A stretch of 44,238 nt of DNA from Aneurinibacillus thermoaerophilus (GCF_900099925.1 NZ_FNDE01000033.1:1-44238), one strand, 5' to 3'. Positions 8,390-17,000 are shown, numbered from the stretch's first letter. Made by a program: numbers and translations. The notes: generated from the sequence alone by a model not told the origin.

Positions 8390-9127
8390 CTATACAATGT
8401 CCCGGTTCTTAAATTCGTGCATTCCCAGCACCAGTAATAGCGGTCCAGCAATCAGCCCGCTCCATACGGGACGGTTGTTTGCAATGTCTTCTAATGGTGT
8501 CGCATAAAGAATCGTCACATGCGGAAAGAAACTAAGCATTTCGGATTGAGCAAAAAAAAGGGCGCATACGCTCAAGGTAATCCCAATCGCAATCGGTACA
8601 ATTACATTTTTAAAACGGGAGCTTAGCCAATGCTGGATGCTAACGATGCCAAGCACACCCAATGCCTGATATAAGGCATAGCGACCGTACAGCTCCCAGG
8701 CAAATGGTTCGGAAAATTCAAGTATTTTACCGACTACAAACAATCCGATAAACAAAACAAAAATAGCAAGATATGTAAGCAATAATATTAAAAACCACTT
8801 TGAAAAATAGACATTTCTTCTTGTCACCGGCAAACTCAACAAATGTTTCCACGCGTTTTCGCTGAACTCCCGGTAATGCACAATCGCAGCAATTAACGTA
8901 ACTCCAATCGGACAAAAAAACGCCCACAAAAACATTAACTCACCCAGTATAATTCCCCAGGAACCAAGTCCCGCATTGCTCTTCTTTGTAATTAAGTAAT
9001 CGTAACGGACACCTACATCAATCCATACGAGAGCCGCAATCAGCAGCGGGCCACCGATAACGAGCCACCACATCACACCGTTCTTCTGCTTATACATCTC
9101 AGTCATAAAAACAGCCAGGCGACTCAT
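8390..9127 (-). CDS. ABC-2 type permease (lantibiotic/bacitracin exporter-like), first subunit
   Basis: A 245-residue six-helix membrane protein. The first helix region is GVMWWLVIGGPLLIAALVW and the conserved central block reads AWKHLLSLPVTRRNVYFSKW; the paralogue downstream has the equivalent GWKQLLTFPVTRGQVYVAKL. This LLxxPVTR block is typical of LanE/MutE-like permeases. The start overlaps the ATPase stop by four bases (ATGA), so the three genes form a tightly coupled operon. Confidence 0.77.
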   Translation of the reverse strand: MSRLAVFMTEMYKQKNGVMWWLVIGGPLLIAALVWIDVGVRYDYLITKKSNAGLGSWGIILGELMFLWAFFCPIGVTLIAAIVHYREFSENAWKHLLSLPVTRRNVYFSKWFLILLLTYLAIFVLFIGLFVVGKILEFSEPFAWELYGRYALYQALGVLGIVSIQHWLSSRFKNVIVPIAIGITLSVCALFFAQSEMLSFFPHVTILYATPLEDIANNRPVWSGLIAGPLLLVLGMHEFKNRDIV

Positions 9128-10035
9128 ACGCTCTGCGCCTCCTTCGTTAGTTCAAGGAAAATATCTTCCAGCGATTTTCTCTCTTCGCTCAAATGCCATA
9201 CTTTATGACCGCTTAATACAAGATGACGGTTAACGTTAGCCGCTTCGCTTTTATCCGTATTAATGTAAAGAATATCCTCGCTTTTCTCTACGCGATACCC
9301 GGCATTAAACAACAGTCTCGCCGCTTCGTTCATCTTATCTGTTTCTACACGCAGCTTCGGCTTACTGCGGGCCTGCAATTCCGAAAGCTTGCCCTGAAAC
9401 AGCAATTGCCCTCGGTTGATGATCCCCACCCGATCAGCAATCAGCTCAACCTCACGTAAAATATGGCTTGATACAAGCACCGTAATATTCATGTGTTCAG
9501 GTAAACTGACAATTAAATCACGAATTTCGTGAATGCCCGCCGGGTCAAGACCATTCGTCGGTTCATCGAGAATGAGCAATTCCGGATTTCCCAATAGCGC
9601 CTGCGCGATGCCGAGCCGTTGCTTCATGCCCAGCGAATACGTTTTGGTCTTTTTGTTCTTCCATTCAGTCAGCCGGACAATGTCAAGCACACGATCAATA
9701 TCTTTTTTATCCGCGCCAAGCAGCCTGCGCGTCACTTCCAAGTTTTCATAGCCGGTCAAATGTCCATAATAGGAAGGCGATTCTACAAGAGAGCCGACTT
9801 TCCGGGCGATGTCCAGTCTATGGCTTGCCAATGGTTTACCGAAAATGCGAATGTCTCCTGACGTCGGCTTAATCAGCCCAAGCAACATCCGAATGGTTGT
9901 CGTTTTTCCCGCACCGTTCGGACCGAGAAATCCATACACTTCCCCTTTTCGCACTTGTAAGGAAAGGTTGTGAACCGGTGTAAATTTTTTAAATCTCTTG
10001 GTTAGTTGCTCTGTTTCGATTACAAATGAAGTCAT
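9124..10035 (-). CDS. ABC exporter ATP-binding protein (BcrA/LanF-like)
   Basis: A 303-residue ABC ATPase. Motifs: Walker A GPNGAGKTT near residue 38, signature SLGMKQRL, Walker B LLILDEPTNGLDP, switch His in VLVSSHILRE. It has the C-terminal extension found in BcrA/NatA-type exporters (ending LEDIFLELTKEAQS). It energises the two permeases downstream. Three in-phase CTTAAT repeats lie upstream (10089-10127) and may bind an OmpR-type regulator. Confidence 0.88.
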   Translation of the reverse strand: MTSFVIETEQLTKRFKKFTPVHNLSLQVRKGEVYGFLGPNGAGKTTTIRMLLGLIKPTSGDIRIFGKPLASHRLDIARKVGSLVESPSYYGHLTGYENLEVTRRLLGADKKDIDRVLDIVRLTEWKNKKTKTYSLGMKQRLGIAQALLGNPELLILDEPTNGLDPAGIHEIRDLIVSLPEHMNITVLVSSHILREVELIADRVGIINRGQLLFQGKLSELQARSKPKLRVETDKMNEAARLLFNAGYRVEKSEDILYINTDKSEAANVNRHLVLSGHKVWHLSEERKSLEDIFLELTKEAQSV

Positions 10036-10088
10036 GGCTATTCCCCCTATCCTCTCGATTTAATTTGACTTCATTGTACTGTCCGTAT

Positions 10089-10127
10089 CTTAATCTCCCT
10101 TTTAGCGTTCCTTAATTCTTTCTTAAT
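10089..10127 (-). promoter_or_regulatory. Helically phased CTTAAT repeats upstream of the ABC exporter
   Basis: CTTAAT (ATTAAG on the transcribed strand) occurs at 10089-10094, 10111-10116 and 10122-10127, spacings of 22 and 11 bases. Direct repeats with an 11-base period are typical of OmpR/PhoB-family operators. A possible -10 TACAAT lies at 10073-10078. A similar pair is found upstream of the two-component genes at 16425-16441. Confidence 0.45.
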
Positions 10128-10138
10128 TACGCTCTCGC

Positions 10139-10168
10139 AAAAAGAGCCTTCCTTCTCCGGAAGACTCT
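10139..10168 (-). terminator. Intrinsic terminator after the anti-sigma gene
   Basis: On the minus strand AGAGTCTTCC pairs with GGAAGGCTCT (one G-T pair) and is followed by TTTTTGCG. Hairpin 10143-10168. It ends the ECF sigma/anti-sigma transcript about 90 bases after the stop. Confidence 0.75.
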
Positions 10169-10258
10169 ATATAAATCACATTTGATATATCGACATCCTT
10201 GTATGGTTTAAGGGAAGAATCATGTACATAACATGCTCTACTTTACAACTATAGTACT

Positions 10259-11173
10259 CTATTGCTGTACGATAGAAAGCGCCACCTTCTCCAGTTCGGC
10301 TTTCGGAAGCGGACCGGACACATGAATATGGTACGCGCTTTGCTTTCCTTTTGCGGGAACGATGAGAGAGAGTCCATTTGCGTTGCGCTTGTCTTTTTCA
10401 CCATATAACGCCTGAAAACCTTCAAGCGTATACTCTTTTATATTGGAATACGTACCGAAGAGATGAATGTCATCCGGGTCTTCAAGCTCCTGCTGCAAAA
10501 TGCCGAGCCCTTCTTCTCCTTTCTCATAATAGATATTAATGACCGGCTTCCGTTCCTTTGTATCCTTGCTTACTGCTCCTACTTCGGTGCGCAGCACATA
10601 ACCTTCCGGTACATACGTCGGCTTTCGCACCGGAAATGTCAACAGCTTTTGCGACTCTTCCAAGGTCAAAGTGTCAACGGGGCTTTCTTCGGCCGCCATT
10701 ATTTTCGCCGAATAAGGGGCAAGCTCTTTTTCCAGTTGGTTGTAACGTTGTTTTTCCTCTTCGCTCAAACGGCTTGCATCAAGCGTTCCGTCCGGCCCCG
10801 CCATTTTCGCATGATAGCCCGCAGCTTCTTTCAACAAAGCTTCCATTTCCTTGTATTCTTTGCTGTTCAATACCCTTTTGGCCTGTGCCAGCTTTTCTTC
10901 AACATGCTGATATTCTGCTTTCGTGCCTCCCTGGGCAACGAAGTTCTCCTGAGAGCCGAAAATACCGTCCGACAAATATGAATAACCTGCGAATCCTGCC
11001 GTCGGAATCATAATTGCCGCTGCCGCAACTCCCGCTATCAAACGTTTTTTCATTCTCTTCTGTTCCCCCTTATATGAAATACTGCTTAAAATTCGGTTTC
11101 TCATCTCAGGTGTTCCTTTCATTCGTTCCGCCTCTGCTTTCAAAATCTGACGCAACCGATTCTCAATGTCCAT
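10259..11173 (-). CDS. Membrane anti-sigma-factor-like protein (DUF4367/DUF3600-like)
   Basis: A 304-residue protein with a cytosolic N-terminus of about 43 residues (MDIENRLRQILKAEAERMKG), one membrane helix (LIAGVAAAAIMIPTAGFAGY) and an extracellular part. The outer part holds a charged helical stretch (residues 85-165) and a C-terminal domain with FPVRKPTYVPEGYVL, a pattern seen in DUF4367/DUF3600-type partners of ECF sigma factors. It overlaps the sigma gene by 11 bases. The likely role is to hold the sigma factor inactive until an envelope signal arrives; family placement is from pattern only. Confidence 0.7.
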   Translation of the reverse strand: MDIENRLRQILKAEAERMKGTPEMRNRILSSISYKGEQKRMKKRLIAGVAAAAIMIPTAGFAGYSYLSDGIFGSQENFVAQGGTKAEYQHVEEKLAQAKRVLNSKEYKEMEALLKEAAGYHAKMAGPDGTLDASRLSEEEKQRYNQLEKELAPYSAKIMAAEESPVDTLTLEESQKLLTFPVRKPTYVPEGYVLRTEVGAVSKDTKERKPVINIYYEKGEEGLGILQQELEDPDDIHLFGTYSNIKEYTLEGFQALYGEKDKRNANGLSLIVPAKGKQSAYHIHVSGPLPKAELEKVALSIVQQ

Positions 11174-11753
11174 GACTTTCCCCCGCCTTTCCCAGAGAAT
11201 AAGCGTTCGTATACGATATGTTACGAAGCTTTTCGAGAGCGAAATGGAGCCGTGATTTTACCGTGCCAACCGGAATATCCAGAATACGCGCGATTTCCTC
11301 CTGTGAATACTCGTACAAATACCGCAGTACAATCACCTGTTTGTACTTATAAGGCAAATTGTCAACCAGGCGAATCACCTCAAGACTATCCAGCCTGTCC
11401 GCCACCTCCCCTGAAAAATCCGGCTCGGTTTCCTGAGAAGTATATTGTTGGTTTTTCGCCAATAGGCGAAATAAACGCCATCTTCGTCGCCGATAATTGT
11501 TCACTTGCCGAATGGCAATTCCGATAACCCAAGAGCGAAAAGATCGAGCCGGATTAAACTTCGGCAGCGATTTATATATTTCAATGTAAATCTCTTGAAT
11601 GACATCTTCAGCACTCGCTCTATCTTCAAGCAAAAAGCGCACAGTTCCCGTCACATCGCGCACCGTACAATCATAAATTCTAGCAAACGCTTCCCTGTCA
11701 CCAGCAATCGACCGCCTAATGTTCTCCAACAATTCTTCGTTTTCCTGCTCCAT
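11163..11753 (-). CDS. ECF-type RNA polymerase sigma factor
   Basis: A 196-residue sigma-70 family protein with only regions 2 and 4. Region 2 covers about residues 18-90 (FARIYDCTV, AEDVIQEIYIEIYKSLPKF, RSFRSWVIGIAIRQVNNYRRR). Region 4 covers about 130-180 (NLPYKYKQVIVLRYLYE, SQEEIARILDIPVGTVKSRL). The ribosome site GGGGGGTGAG lies just before the ATG. It forms an operon with the membrane protein that probably inhibits it. I could not identify a convincing ECF-type autoregulatory promoter in the 200 bases upstream. Confidence 0.88.
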   Translation of the reverse strand: MEQENEELLENIRRSIAGDREAFARIYDCTVRDVTGTVRFLLEDRASAEDVIQEIYIEIYKSLPKFNPARSFRSWVIGIAIRQVNNYRRRRWRLFRLLAKNQQYTSQETEPDFSGEVADRLDSLEVIRLVDNLPYKYKQVIVLRYLYEYSQEEIARILDIPVGTVKSRLHFALEKLRNISYTNAYSLGKAGESHGH

Positions 11754-11954
11754 CGCATCTCACCCCCCTTTTTGATTCTACATTTGATATTGGTTCAATC
11801 CATTTCCATCGTTCATTTTTCTTTGCAAAAGATACATTTTCTTTTCTATTGCGCTAATAGATGAGGAACTTTCCGCTTATTCCCCATTCTCCGTATACCA
11901 TCGCTAATGTATAATAAACGTTGAAAAAATTACATCAGGAAAAGAGGGAACAAA

Positions 11955-12185
11955 ATGACGGAAGAACAAATGACAATGTTTAAGCAAATGTTCGAAAATG
12001 CGCTTCAGTTGCCGGAAAAAGAGCAGCTGACGCTGTTTGAAGCAATGGCGCAAAACGCAAAAACATTTCTGGAAACGAACAAAGACTTTACGATAACACC
12101 GGAGATGCTGGAGATGTTCTCCCGTCTCTCGCCACAAGTGCAAGAAAGAGTGAAAGAATTCCTTGCTCCGTACATTAATAAATAG
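11955..12185 (+). CDS. Small helical protein of unknown function
   Basis: A 76-residue hydrophilic, mostly helical protein (MTEEQMTMFKQMFENAL..., ending EFLAPYINK) with no Cys and no membrane segment. A ribosome site (AAAGAGGG) and the TATAAT at 11911-11916 support expression. The codon use looks like its neighbours. A bidirectional terminator follows. I do not recognise the family. Confidence 0.7.
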   Translation: MTEEQMTMFKQMFENALQLPEKEQLTLFEAMAQNAKTFLETNKDFTITPEMLEMFSRLSPQVQERVKEFLAPYINK

Positions 12186-12241
12186 CTGAATTTCTTCCTC
12201 CACCATATGGCTAATCAACAAGTGTGCCTCTTAAATGACAA

Positions 12242-12279
12242 AAAGCCGATTATTTCTCCATCAAGAAATAACCGGCTTT
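12242..12279. terminator. Bidirectional terminator between convergent small genes
   Basis: AAAGCCGATTATTTCT pairs with AGAAATAACCGGCTTT (one mismatch) around a short loop. On the minus strand the stem is followed by a TTTTT run. It separates the 76-residue gene from a tiny minus-strand gene. Confidence 0.85.
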
Positions 12280-12286
12280 ACTTATG

Positions 12287-12385
12287 TCATAGAAAATCTT
12301 TATTATTTTTATAAAAAATCCAAATGGCTCCACCGAAAACGACAAGACAAATATGGACTATCCAAAGAAACATATTATCGCTCAT
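12287..12385 (-). CDS. Putative 32-residue single-span membrane peptide
   Basis: An ATG at 12385 opens a frame that starts MSDNMFLWIVHICLVVFGG, continues as one membrane helix and ends in the polar tail YKNNKDFL. GCGGTGGG lies just upstream of the ATG and the strong terminator sits 8 bases after the stop. Size, topology and placement suggest a real small protein, possibly regulated with the divergent MocR gene. No known family recognised. Confidence 0.5.
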   Translation of the reverse strand: MSDNMFLWIVHICLVVFGGAIWIFYKNNKDFL

Positions 12386-12401
12386 ATTCCCACCGCATTC
12401 C

Positions 12402-12440
12402 TTAACAATATTTACCTTCATATATTTTAACTTTTTTCAT
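12402..12440 (-). CDS. Possible 12-codon leader peptide
   Basis: GAGGGAGGAAAA followed by ATG (12440) starts the peptide MKKVKIYEGKYC, which stops at 12402, 17 bases before the next small ORF. The ribosome site is stronger than that of the following ORF. It may be a leader or coupling peptide, or chance. Confidence 0.3.
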   Translation of the reverse strand: MKKVKIYEGKYC

Positions 12441-12508
12441 TTTTCCTCCCTCTTCTACATCAAATCAGCCATTTATACCTTTAGAATAATTAAACATGAA
12501 AAAAATGG

Positions 12509-12552
12509 ACCATCCAATTCAACTTTTTATTTACCATCCACTTGTTTATAAT
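12509..12552 (+). promoter_or_regulatory. MocR promoter region with ACCATCCA direct repeats
   Basis: ACCATCCA occurs at 12509-12516 and 12533-12540 (24-base period), just before a TATAAT at 12547-12552. MocR/GabR regulators usually bind direct repeats in the gap between their gene and a divergent target. No good -35 hexamer is visible, consistent with an activator- or repressor-controlled promoter. Confidence 0.4.
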
Positions 12553-12595
12553 AGTTTTTATTCAACCCGGATTCATAAGAAAGAGGAATATGAAT

Positions 12596-14038
12596 ATGGA
12601 ATGGAAACCTGATCGTTTGCATGATAAACCTATTTATAAACAAATTGTCGAATATATCGAATACCGGATTTTCAACGGAGAATATCCTCCCGGAAGCTTA
12701 TTGCCTTCCGAACGCATTCTTGCCAAAGAATTGAACGTGAATCGAAGCACAGTGGTCACGGCCTATGAGGAACTGCGCGCATCAGGGCTTATTATTAGCA
12801 AACAAGGAAGCGGGACACGCGTGAGCCCATTTCTTGCGGAGAATTCTAAAGAACGGGTGCCGAATTGGAATCGATATGTGGTCGGAGGCTCTCTTTTACC
12901 CAACATACCATTAATCCGCCGCATCCTAAAAGAAGCGCTCAATAAAGATCTTATCGATTTAGCCACAGGAGAATTATCTCCTGATCTATTTCCGCAAGCA
13001 CAATTTCAACAAATAATAAAAACAGGAAACTTCAATTTTCATTTAGGATATGAAAATCCGCAAGGAAATTTCCAGTTGCGTGAAACGATTGCTAACCATG
13101 TAAAAAAATACAAAAACATTGATGCAACCGCATCCTCCATTCTCATTACTTCCGGCGCGCAACAAGCGTTGCATCTCATTGTGCAATGCCTGCTCAAACC
13201 GGGAGATTCGATCGCTATCGAAGATCCTTCGTATTGCTATTCACTGCCTATCTTTAAGTCAGTAGGTTTAAAAGTGCATTTGTTGCCGGTTGACCAGAAT
13301 GGAGTAAACCCTGATGATCTCCTGACTCTTCATAAAAAACATCGGCTTCGCATGATTTTTCTAAATCCAACTTTTCAAAATCCAACAGGAGTCAGTCTGC
13401 ATCCCGAACGTCGCAAGAAAATTCTCGATATCGCGGCAAAATACGGAATCCCTATTATCGAAGACGATCCGTATACGTTAACCGCTTTTGAACAGGAACC
13501 GTTTCCTACGCTAAAATCTATGGACCCTTATGGAATTGTTCTTTATATTAGCTCTTTGTCCAAGATCGTTTCTTCCGGCTTGAGAATAGGATGGATTACC
13601 GGGCCGCAACGGGTCATTAACCGCCTGTCCGATGCTAAACAGCAGATTGATTTCGGACATAGCATTTTTTCACAGTGGATAGCGAATGAATTTTTGACGT
13701 CTCCCTATTTTCATGAACATATAAATCAACTTGTATTGGAATTAAAAAAGAGGCGGGATGCTATGGTTTCTTCAATAAAGAATTATCTTCACGATCACGT
13801 CGAATTTTTTATTCCCAAAGGCGGAATCCATATGTGGTGTAAGATGAAAACTCCTATACATGAAGAAAAGTTACTCGAAACTGCGCTGAATTATGGAGTG
13901 ATTTTTGTACCCGGAAGTGCTTTAGGGACAAAAAAAGGATATGTTCGATTTACTTTTGGTCGAGCTTATGAGGATACGATTGAAGAAGCTATCTTCAAAT
14001 TTTCTGAAGCATTTTATAATCTGGCCAATAAAACTTAA
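12596..14038 (+). CDS. MocR-family transcription regulator (GntR HTH plus aminotransferase-like domain)
   Basis: A 480-residue regulator. Residues 1-75 form a GntR winged helix (YKQIVEYIEYRIFNGEYPPG, LPSERILAKELNVNRSTVV). The rest is a type-I aminotransferase fold: GAQQALHLIVQCLLKPGD, NPTFQNPTG, EDDPY, and the PLP-binding Lys in SSLSKIVSSGLRIGW. Members (PdxR, GabR, TauR) sense pyridoxal phosphate or amine substrates. I chose the ATG at 12596 because the site AAGAGG is 9 bases upstream; the ATG at 12590 would have only 3. Its target is not evident; the divergent tiny membrane peptide is the nearest candidate. Given the polyamine/GABA genes elsewhere in the window a link is possible but unproven. 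Confidence 0.85.
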   Translation: MEWKPDRLHDKPIYKQIVEYIEYRIFNGEYPPGSLLPSERILAKELNVNRSTVVTAYEELRASGLIISKQGSGTRVSPFLAENSKERVPNWNRYVVGGSLLPNIPLIRRILKEALNKDLIDLATGELSPDLFPQAQFQQIIKTGNFNFHLGYENPQGNFQLRETIANHVKKYKNIDATASSILITSGAQQALHLIVQCLLKPGDSIAIEDPSYCYSLPIFKSVGLKVHLLPVDQNGVNPDDLLTLHKKHRLRMIFLNPTFQNPTGVSLHPERRKKILDIAAKYGIPIIEDDPYTLTAFEQEPFPTLKSMDPYGIVLYISSLSKIVSSGLRIGWITGPQRVINRLSDAKQQIDFGHSIFSQWIANEFLTSPYFHEHINQLVLELKKRRDAMVSSIKNYLHDHVEFFIPKGGIHMWCKMKTPIHEEKLLETALNYGVIFVPGSALGTKKGYVRFTFGRAYEDTIEEAIFKFSEAFYNLANKT

Positions 14039-14203
14039 ATGATATAAAATTAATGTTTCGAAATTTATATGATGGTAAGAGGGGTAAAAAGGGAAAATGG
14101 GGAGAAGAAAAAGCAAGCCGGAGCCCCTTGTCTTTATGCAAAGCCCTTCTTCCTTCCTCTCTTACTTTCCCTTCCAAACAAATATCAAACCATGAACACA
14201 TAT

Positions 14204-15631
14204 TTATAATTTCTTGTCTTTCTGCCGCAAAAAAACAACACGAATCGCTGTTCCTTCCCCAAGTTTGCTTGTGACACAAATTTCACCGCCATGCGCGTCA
14301 ATAATTTGCTTGGCAATCGCCATGCCCAGACCGGAGCCCTGATGCCGCTCATTCGTGCTCGTCCCGCGGTAATAGCGGGTGAACAGCTTATCTATCTCTT
14401 CTTCCGCAATCCCTTTCCCACTGTCCCGAATAAGTACTGTCACCATTTCCGCTTCTTCTGTCACGGTTACACAGACACGGGTATCGGGCGGATTATGAAT
14501 AACCGCATTGTATATAAGATTGGTAAAAGCACGAGTGAAATAAGCCCGGTCCAGCAAAAGCGGTACATGCTCTTTGTTTGTAACAAATTCGATCGCTCTA
14601 TCTCCGTATTGCGGATCGTTCAACAAATCAATAATAATTTCCCGGACAAGCTCAACCACATTTTCTTCCTTTTTTTGCAACGGAAGCAGATTATTTTTTA
14701 ACTGGTATGTCAACCGTAAATCTTCCAATAATTTTTCCATATAGCTCGTTTTACCAACAATAATGTCGGCATATTTTCGCCTTTCGTCCGGTGAAATTTC
14801 ATAGTCTGAATCGGCCAGCACTTCCCCAAACCCTTTAATGGAAGCAAGCGGCGTTTTTAAGTCATGCGAAAGATTTGTAACCCATTCATCACGCATTTTC
14901 TCTAGCCGCATCCGTTGCACCTCGCTGGCCTTTAGGGCATCAGCCAGCTGATTCAAACTTTTATATACATCTTTATACAAACCACGTATGTTGTATTTTA
15001 TGGAATAATGCCCTTGTGCCAGTGCCTGTATACTTCCGATAATCTCGACCAAGGGCCGTGTCAACTTGCGGCCAAAAAAATACCCGATCGTAATCACCAT
15101 TAAGAATGTTAACACAAACACTGCCAAAATGACTTCTTTCCAAAAATTTATCATTTTGAACGGGCTAAACGACATCACATATCGGGAAATCGTATGATAA
15201 TGAAACCCAAGAATGTACGTCCATTTCGTGTCCTCATGAGTAACCCAGCTAACAAACAACGTCGAGTCTTGAATCGAAGCGGTATATCTGTAATAATGCA
15301 CAAGCTCTCCCGGCGTATAATGCTTTGGGGCAGCTTCCGGCTTATTCAGATTGTATACTTCAGTACCATTCGCATTAAGTATCTGAATCCAGGCTCGCTT
15401 CTTGCTTAGTTCTTTCTTTCCTTCAGGCGAAACTTGCGGCTTATCATCCACAAATACGATAAAACGGCCAAACTTCCGTGTATATTCCTCATAAGGAAAA
15501 AAGGAGATGAATGCGTTTTTCTCCGGTTCTGCCGATGAAAAATAAATAACGGCCGCTAAATTAATAAACGTAAATGCGACCGTCATCAAAATGAGCGGGA
15601 CAAGGAACAAACTGGTCATCTTCCACTTCAT
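14204..15631 (-). CDS. Membrane sensor histidine kinase
   Basis: A 475-residue sensor kinase. A first membrane helix (residues 8-32), an extracellular sensor of about 130 residues, a second helix (~166-188), a HAMP linker (GRKLTRPLVEIIGSI), the H-box NLSHDLKTPLASIKGFGEVL with the phospho-accepting His, then N-box (NLIYNAVIHNP), G1 (IRDSGKGIAEEE) and G2 (HQGSGLGMAIAK) of the ATPase domain. The start overlaps the regulator's stop by four bases, so they form one operon. Signal not known; a link to the ABC exporter is suggested by similar operator repeats. Confidence 0.9.
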   Translation of the reverse strand: MKWKMTSLFLVPLILMTVAFTFINLAAVIYFSSAEPEKNAFISFFPYEEYTRKFGRFIVFVDDKPQVSPEGKKELSKKRAWIQILNANGTEVYNLNKPEAAPKHYTPGELVHYYRYTASIQDSTLFVSWVTHEDTKWTYILGFHYHTISRYVMSFSPFKMINFWKEVILAVFVLTFLMVITIGYFFGRKLTRPLVEIIGSIQALAQGHYSIKYNIRGLYKDVYKSLNQLADALKASEVQRMRLEKMRDEWVTNLSHDLKTPLASIKGFGEVLADSDYEISPDERRKYADIIVGKTSYMEKLLEDLRLTYQLKNNLLPLQKKEENVVELVREIIIDLLNDPQYGDRAIEFVTNKEHVPLLLDRAYFTRAFTNLIYNAVIHNPPDTRVCVTVTEEAEMVTVLIRDSGKGIAEEEIDKLFTRYYRGTSTNERHQGSGLGMAIAKQIIDAHGGEICVTSKLGEGTAIRVVFLRQKDKKL

Positions 15632-16353
15632 GCTTGCACTTTCCCCTCATTCTGCAATTTATATCCAAGCCCCCGTACCGTCAGCAAATACACAGGAGCA
15701 GACGGGTTGTCTTCCAATTTTTCACGCAGATGTCGCATATGCACCATAATGGTGTTATCATAACCGAAATACTCTTCTTCCCAGACTGCTTCATACAGTT
15801 TGCTTTTGCTGAAAATTTGGTTCGGATGGCGCGCAAGAAACAATAGCAACTGATATTCCTTCGCAGTTAACGCTACCAGTTTCCCTGCCTTCCGCACTTC
15901 TCCACGCTTGGCATCAATTTCCACATCACCAAATGTGTATACTGTCTCTTCTTTTCTGCTTAAATAATAATGGCGGCGAAAATGAGCTTTTATCCGATAC
16001 GCTACTTCCTTTGGGCTGAACGGTTTCGTAATATAATCATCACCACCGAGCCCAAGACCAAGGATTTTGTCCGTATCCTCGTTTTTCGCCGATAAAAAAA
16101 GAATCGGTGCCACCGTAATGTCACGCAGGCGCCGGCATACTTCAAAGCCGTCCATATCAGGCAGCATAATGTCAAGCACGATAATATCCGGCTGATGCGC
16201 ACAGCACATATCAATTCCATCCCATCCGTTTGATGCCTTATAAATATGAGAGAATCCTTCTTTCTTTAACACGGTTTCCAGCAAATGCAAAATATCTATC
16301 TCATCATCGATCAGCAAAATTTTTTTGGCGGACATATCCGGCATCGCAAGCAT
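15628..16353 (-). CDS. OmpR/PhoB-family response regulator
   Basis: About 241 residues. Receiver domain: KILLIDDEID, acceptor Asp in IIVLDIMLPDMDGFEV, Thr/Ser and Lys in FLSAKNE and DYITKPFSP. The C-terminal winged helix is typical (GEVRKAGKLVALTAKEYQLL, NTIMVHMRHLREKLE). GTG at 16362 is in frame, but the ribosome site GAGGTG overlaps it and sits 6 bases before ATG 16353, which I take as the start. A -10 TATAAT (16397-16402) and TTAAG repeats upstream suggest autoregulation. Confidence 0.9.
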   Translation of the reverse strand: MLAMPDMSAKKILLIDDEIDILHLLETVLKKEGFSHIYKASNGWDGIDMCCAHQPDIIVLDIMLPDMDGFEVCRRLRDITVAPILFLSAKNEDTDKILGLGLGGDDYITKPFSPKEVAYRIKAHFRRHYYLSRKEETVYTFGDVEIDAKRGEVRKAGKLVALTAKEYQLLLFLARHPNQIFSKSKLYEAVWEEEYFGYDNTIMVHMRHLREKLEDNPSAPVYLLTVRGLGYKLQNEGKVQA

Positions 16354-16396
16354 TCCCGTCACCTCAACCTATCGTATGCGGCATGGATTTTCCGTC

Positions 16397-16441
16397 ATTA
16401 TAACACATTCCAAAATCCTCTTTCCTTAAGCCTGGCTTAAA
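16397..16441 (-). promoter_or_regulatory. Promoter of the two-component operon with 11-bp TTAAG repeats
   Basis: On the minus strand TTTAAG (16436-16441) and CTTAAG (16425-16430) are 11 bases apart and lie immediately upstream of the -35 position of a promoter whose -10 is TATAAT (16397-16402). The same nTTAAG-N5-nTTAAG arrangement is upstream of the ABC exporter. Confidence 0.45.
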
Positions 16442-16449
16442 TTTTGCAT

Positions 16450-16478
16450 AACAAAAAAGCCGTCCTCTAATAGGACAG
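16450..16478 (-). terminator. Intrinsic terminator
   Basis: On the minus strand GCTGTCCT pairs with AGGACGGC (one G-T) and is followed by TTTTTTG. It ends the hypothetical gene at 16484-16813. Confidence 0.75.
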
Positions 16479-16483
16479 CACGT

Positions 16484-16813
16484 TTATTCGATGTGCGAAT
16501 GCTCTTGAGCCAACGCTTTTTCCAGCAGATATACGATGTACGGATGCCGATAATTACTCTGGTGCTCCAAGCGATAGAGCTGACTCCACAGGGAGTTATA
16601 TGTACTTCTGTATTGTTCAGGTACATATTCTCCGAAGCAATGTTGCAAATGAACCAGACGCCATTTCGCATATGCCCTTTCCTGATGGCTATTTTTCTTT
16701 TTTCCTCCATCAATAAGCGCCATTTGCTCACTTGCTTCATGCAATAGTATCTCTACCATTTTTTCAAGACTGGCAAACTCTCTGCCGTCAAATTTGCAAG
16801 ATAAATTTGACAT
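16484..16813 (-). CDS. Hypothetical protein
   Basis: A 109-residue soluble protein starting MSNLSCKFDGREFASLEKMV and ending ALAQEHSHIE, rich in aromatic residues and His. The open frame extends to 16849, but GGGGGAGA sits just before the ATG at 16813. It has its own terminator. I do not recognise a family; it lies between the two-component system and the sigma-54 regulator with no evident tie to either. Confidence 0.65.
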   Translation of the reverse strand: MSNLSCKFDGREFASLEKMVEILLHEASEQMALIDGGKKKNSHQERAYAKWRLVHLQHCFGEYVPEQYRSTYNSLWSQLYRLEHQSNYRHPYIVYLLEKALAQEHSHIE

Positions 16814-16940
16814 TTTCTCCCCCATAATCAAAAATAAAAACATTTCCATGAGTTAAATATAAAAAATAGCCATACAACGAATATTATATAGGCCAAATAT
16901 GATAAATAACAAGATATATCCTCCTATTTTTGACCTTTTC

Positions 16941-16992
16941 ACCTAAAAAACCCGCCCATTCGCACCCCTCTCAGACTTGCGAACCAGCGGGC
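16941..16992 (-). terminator. Intrinsic terminator of the polyamine operon
   Basis: On the minus strand CCCGC pairs with GCGGG and, inside that, TTCGCA with TGCGAA, followed by TTTTTT. It lies just after the stop of the sigma-54 activator. Confidence 0.85.
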
Positions 16993-17000
16993 CAAACAAT

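Noticed and set aside
14073-14175. Large purine/pyrimidine inverted repeat between MocR and the histidine kinase
   Set aside because: Pairing is patchy (GTAAGAGGGG against CCTCTCTTAC, then mismatches), so I do not claim a terminator.
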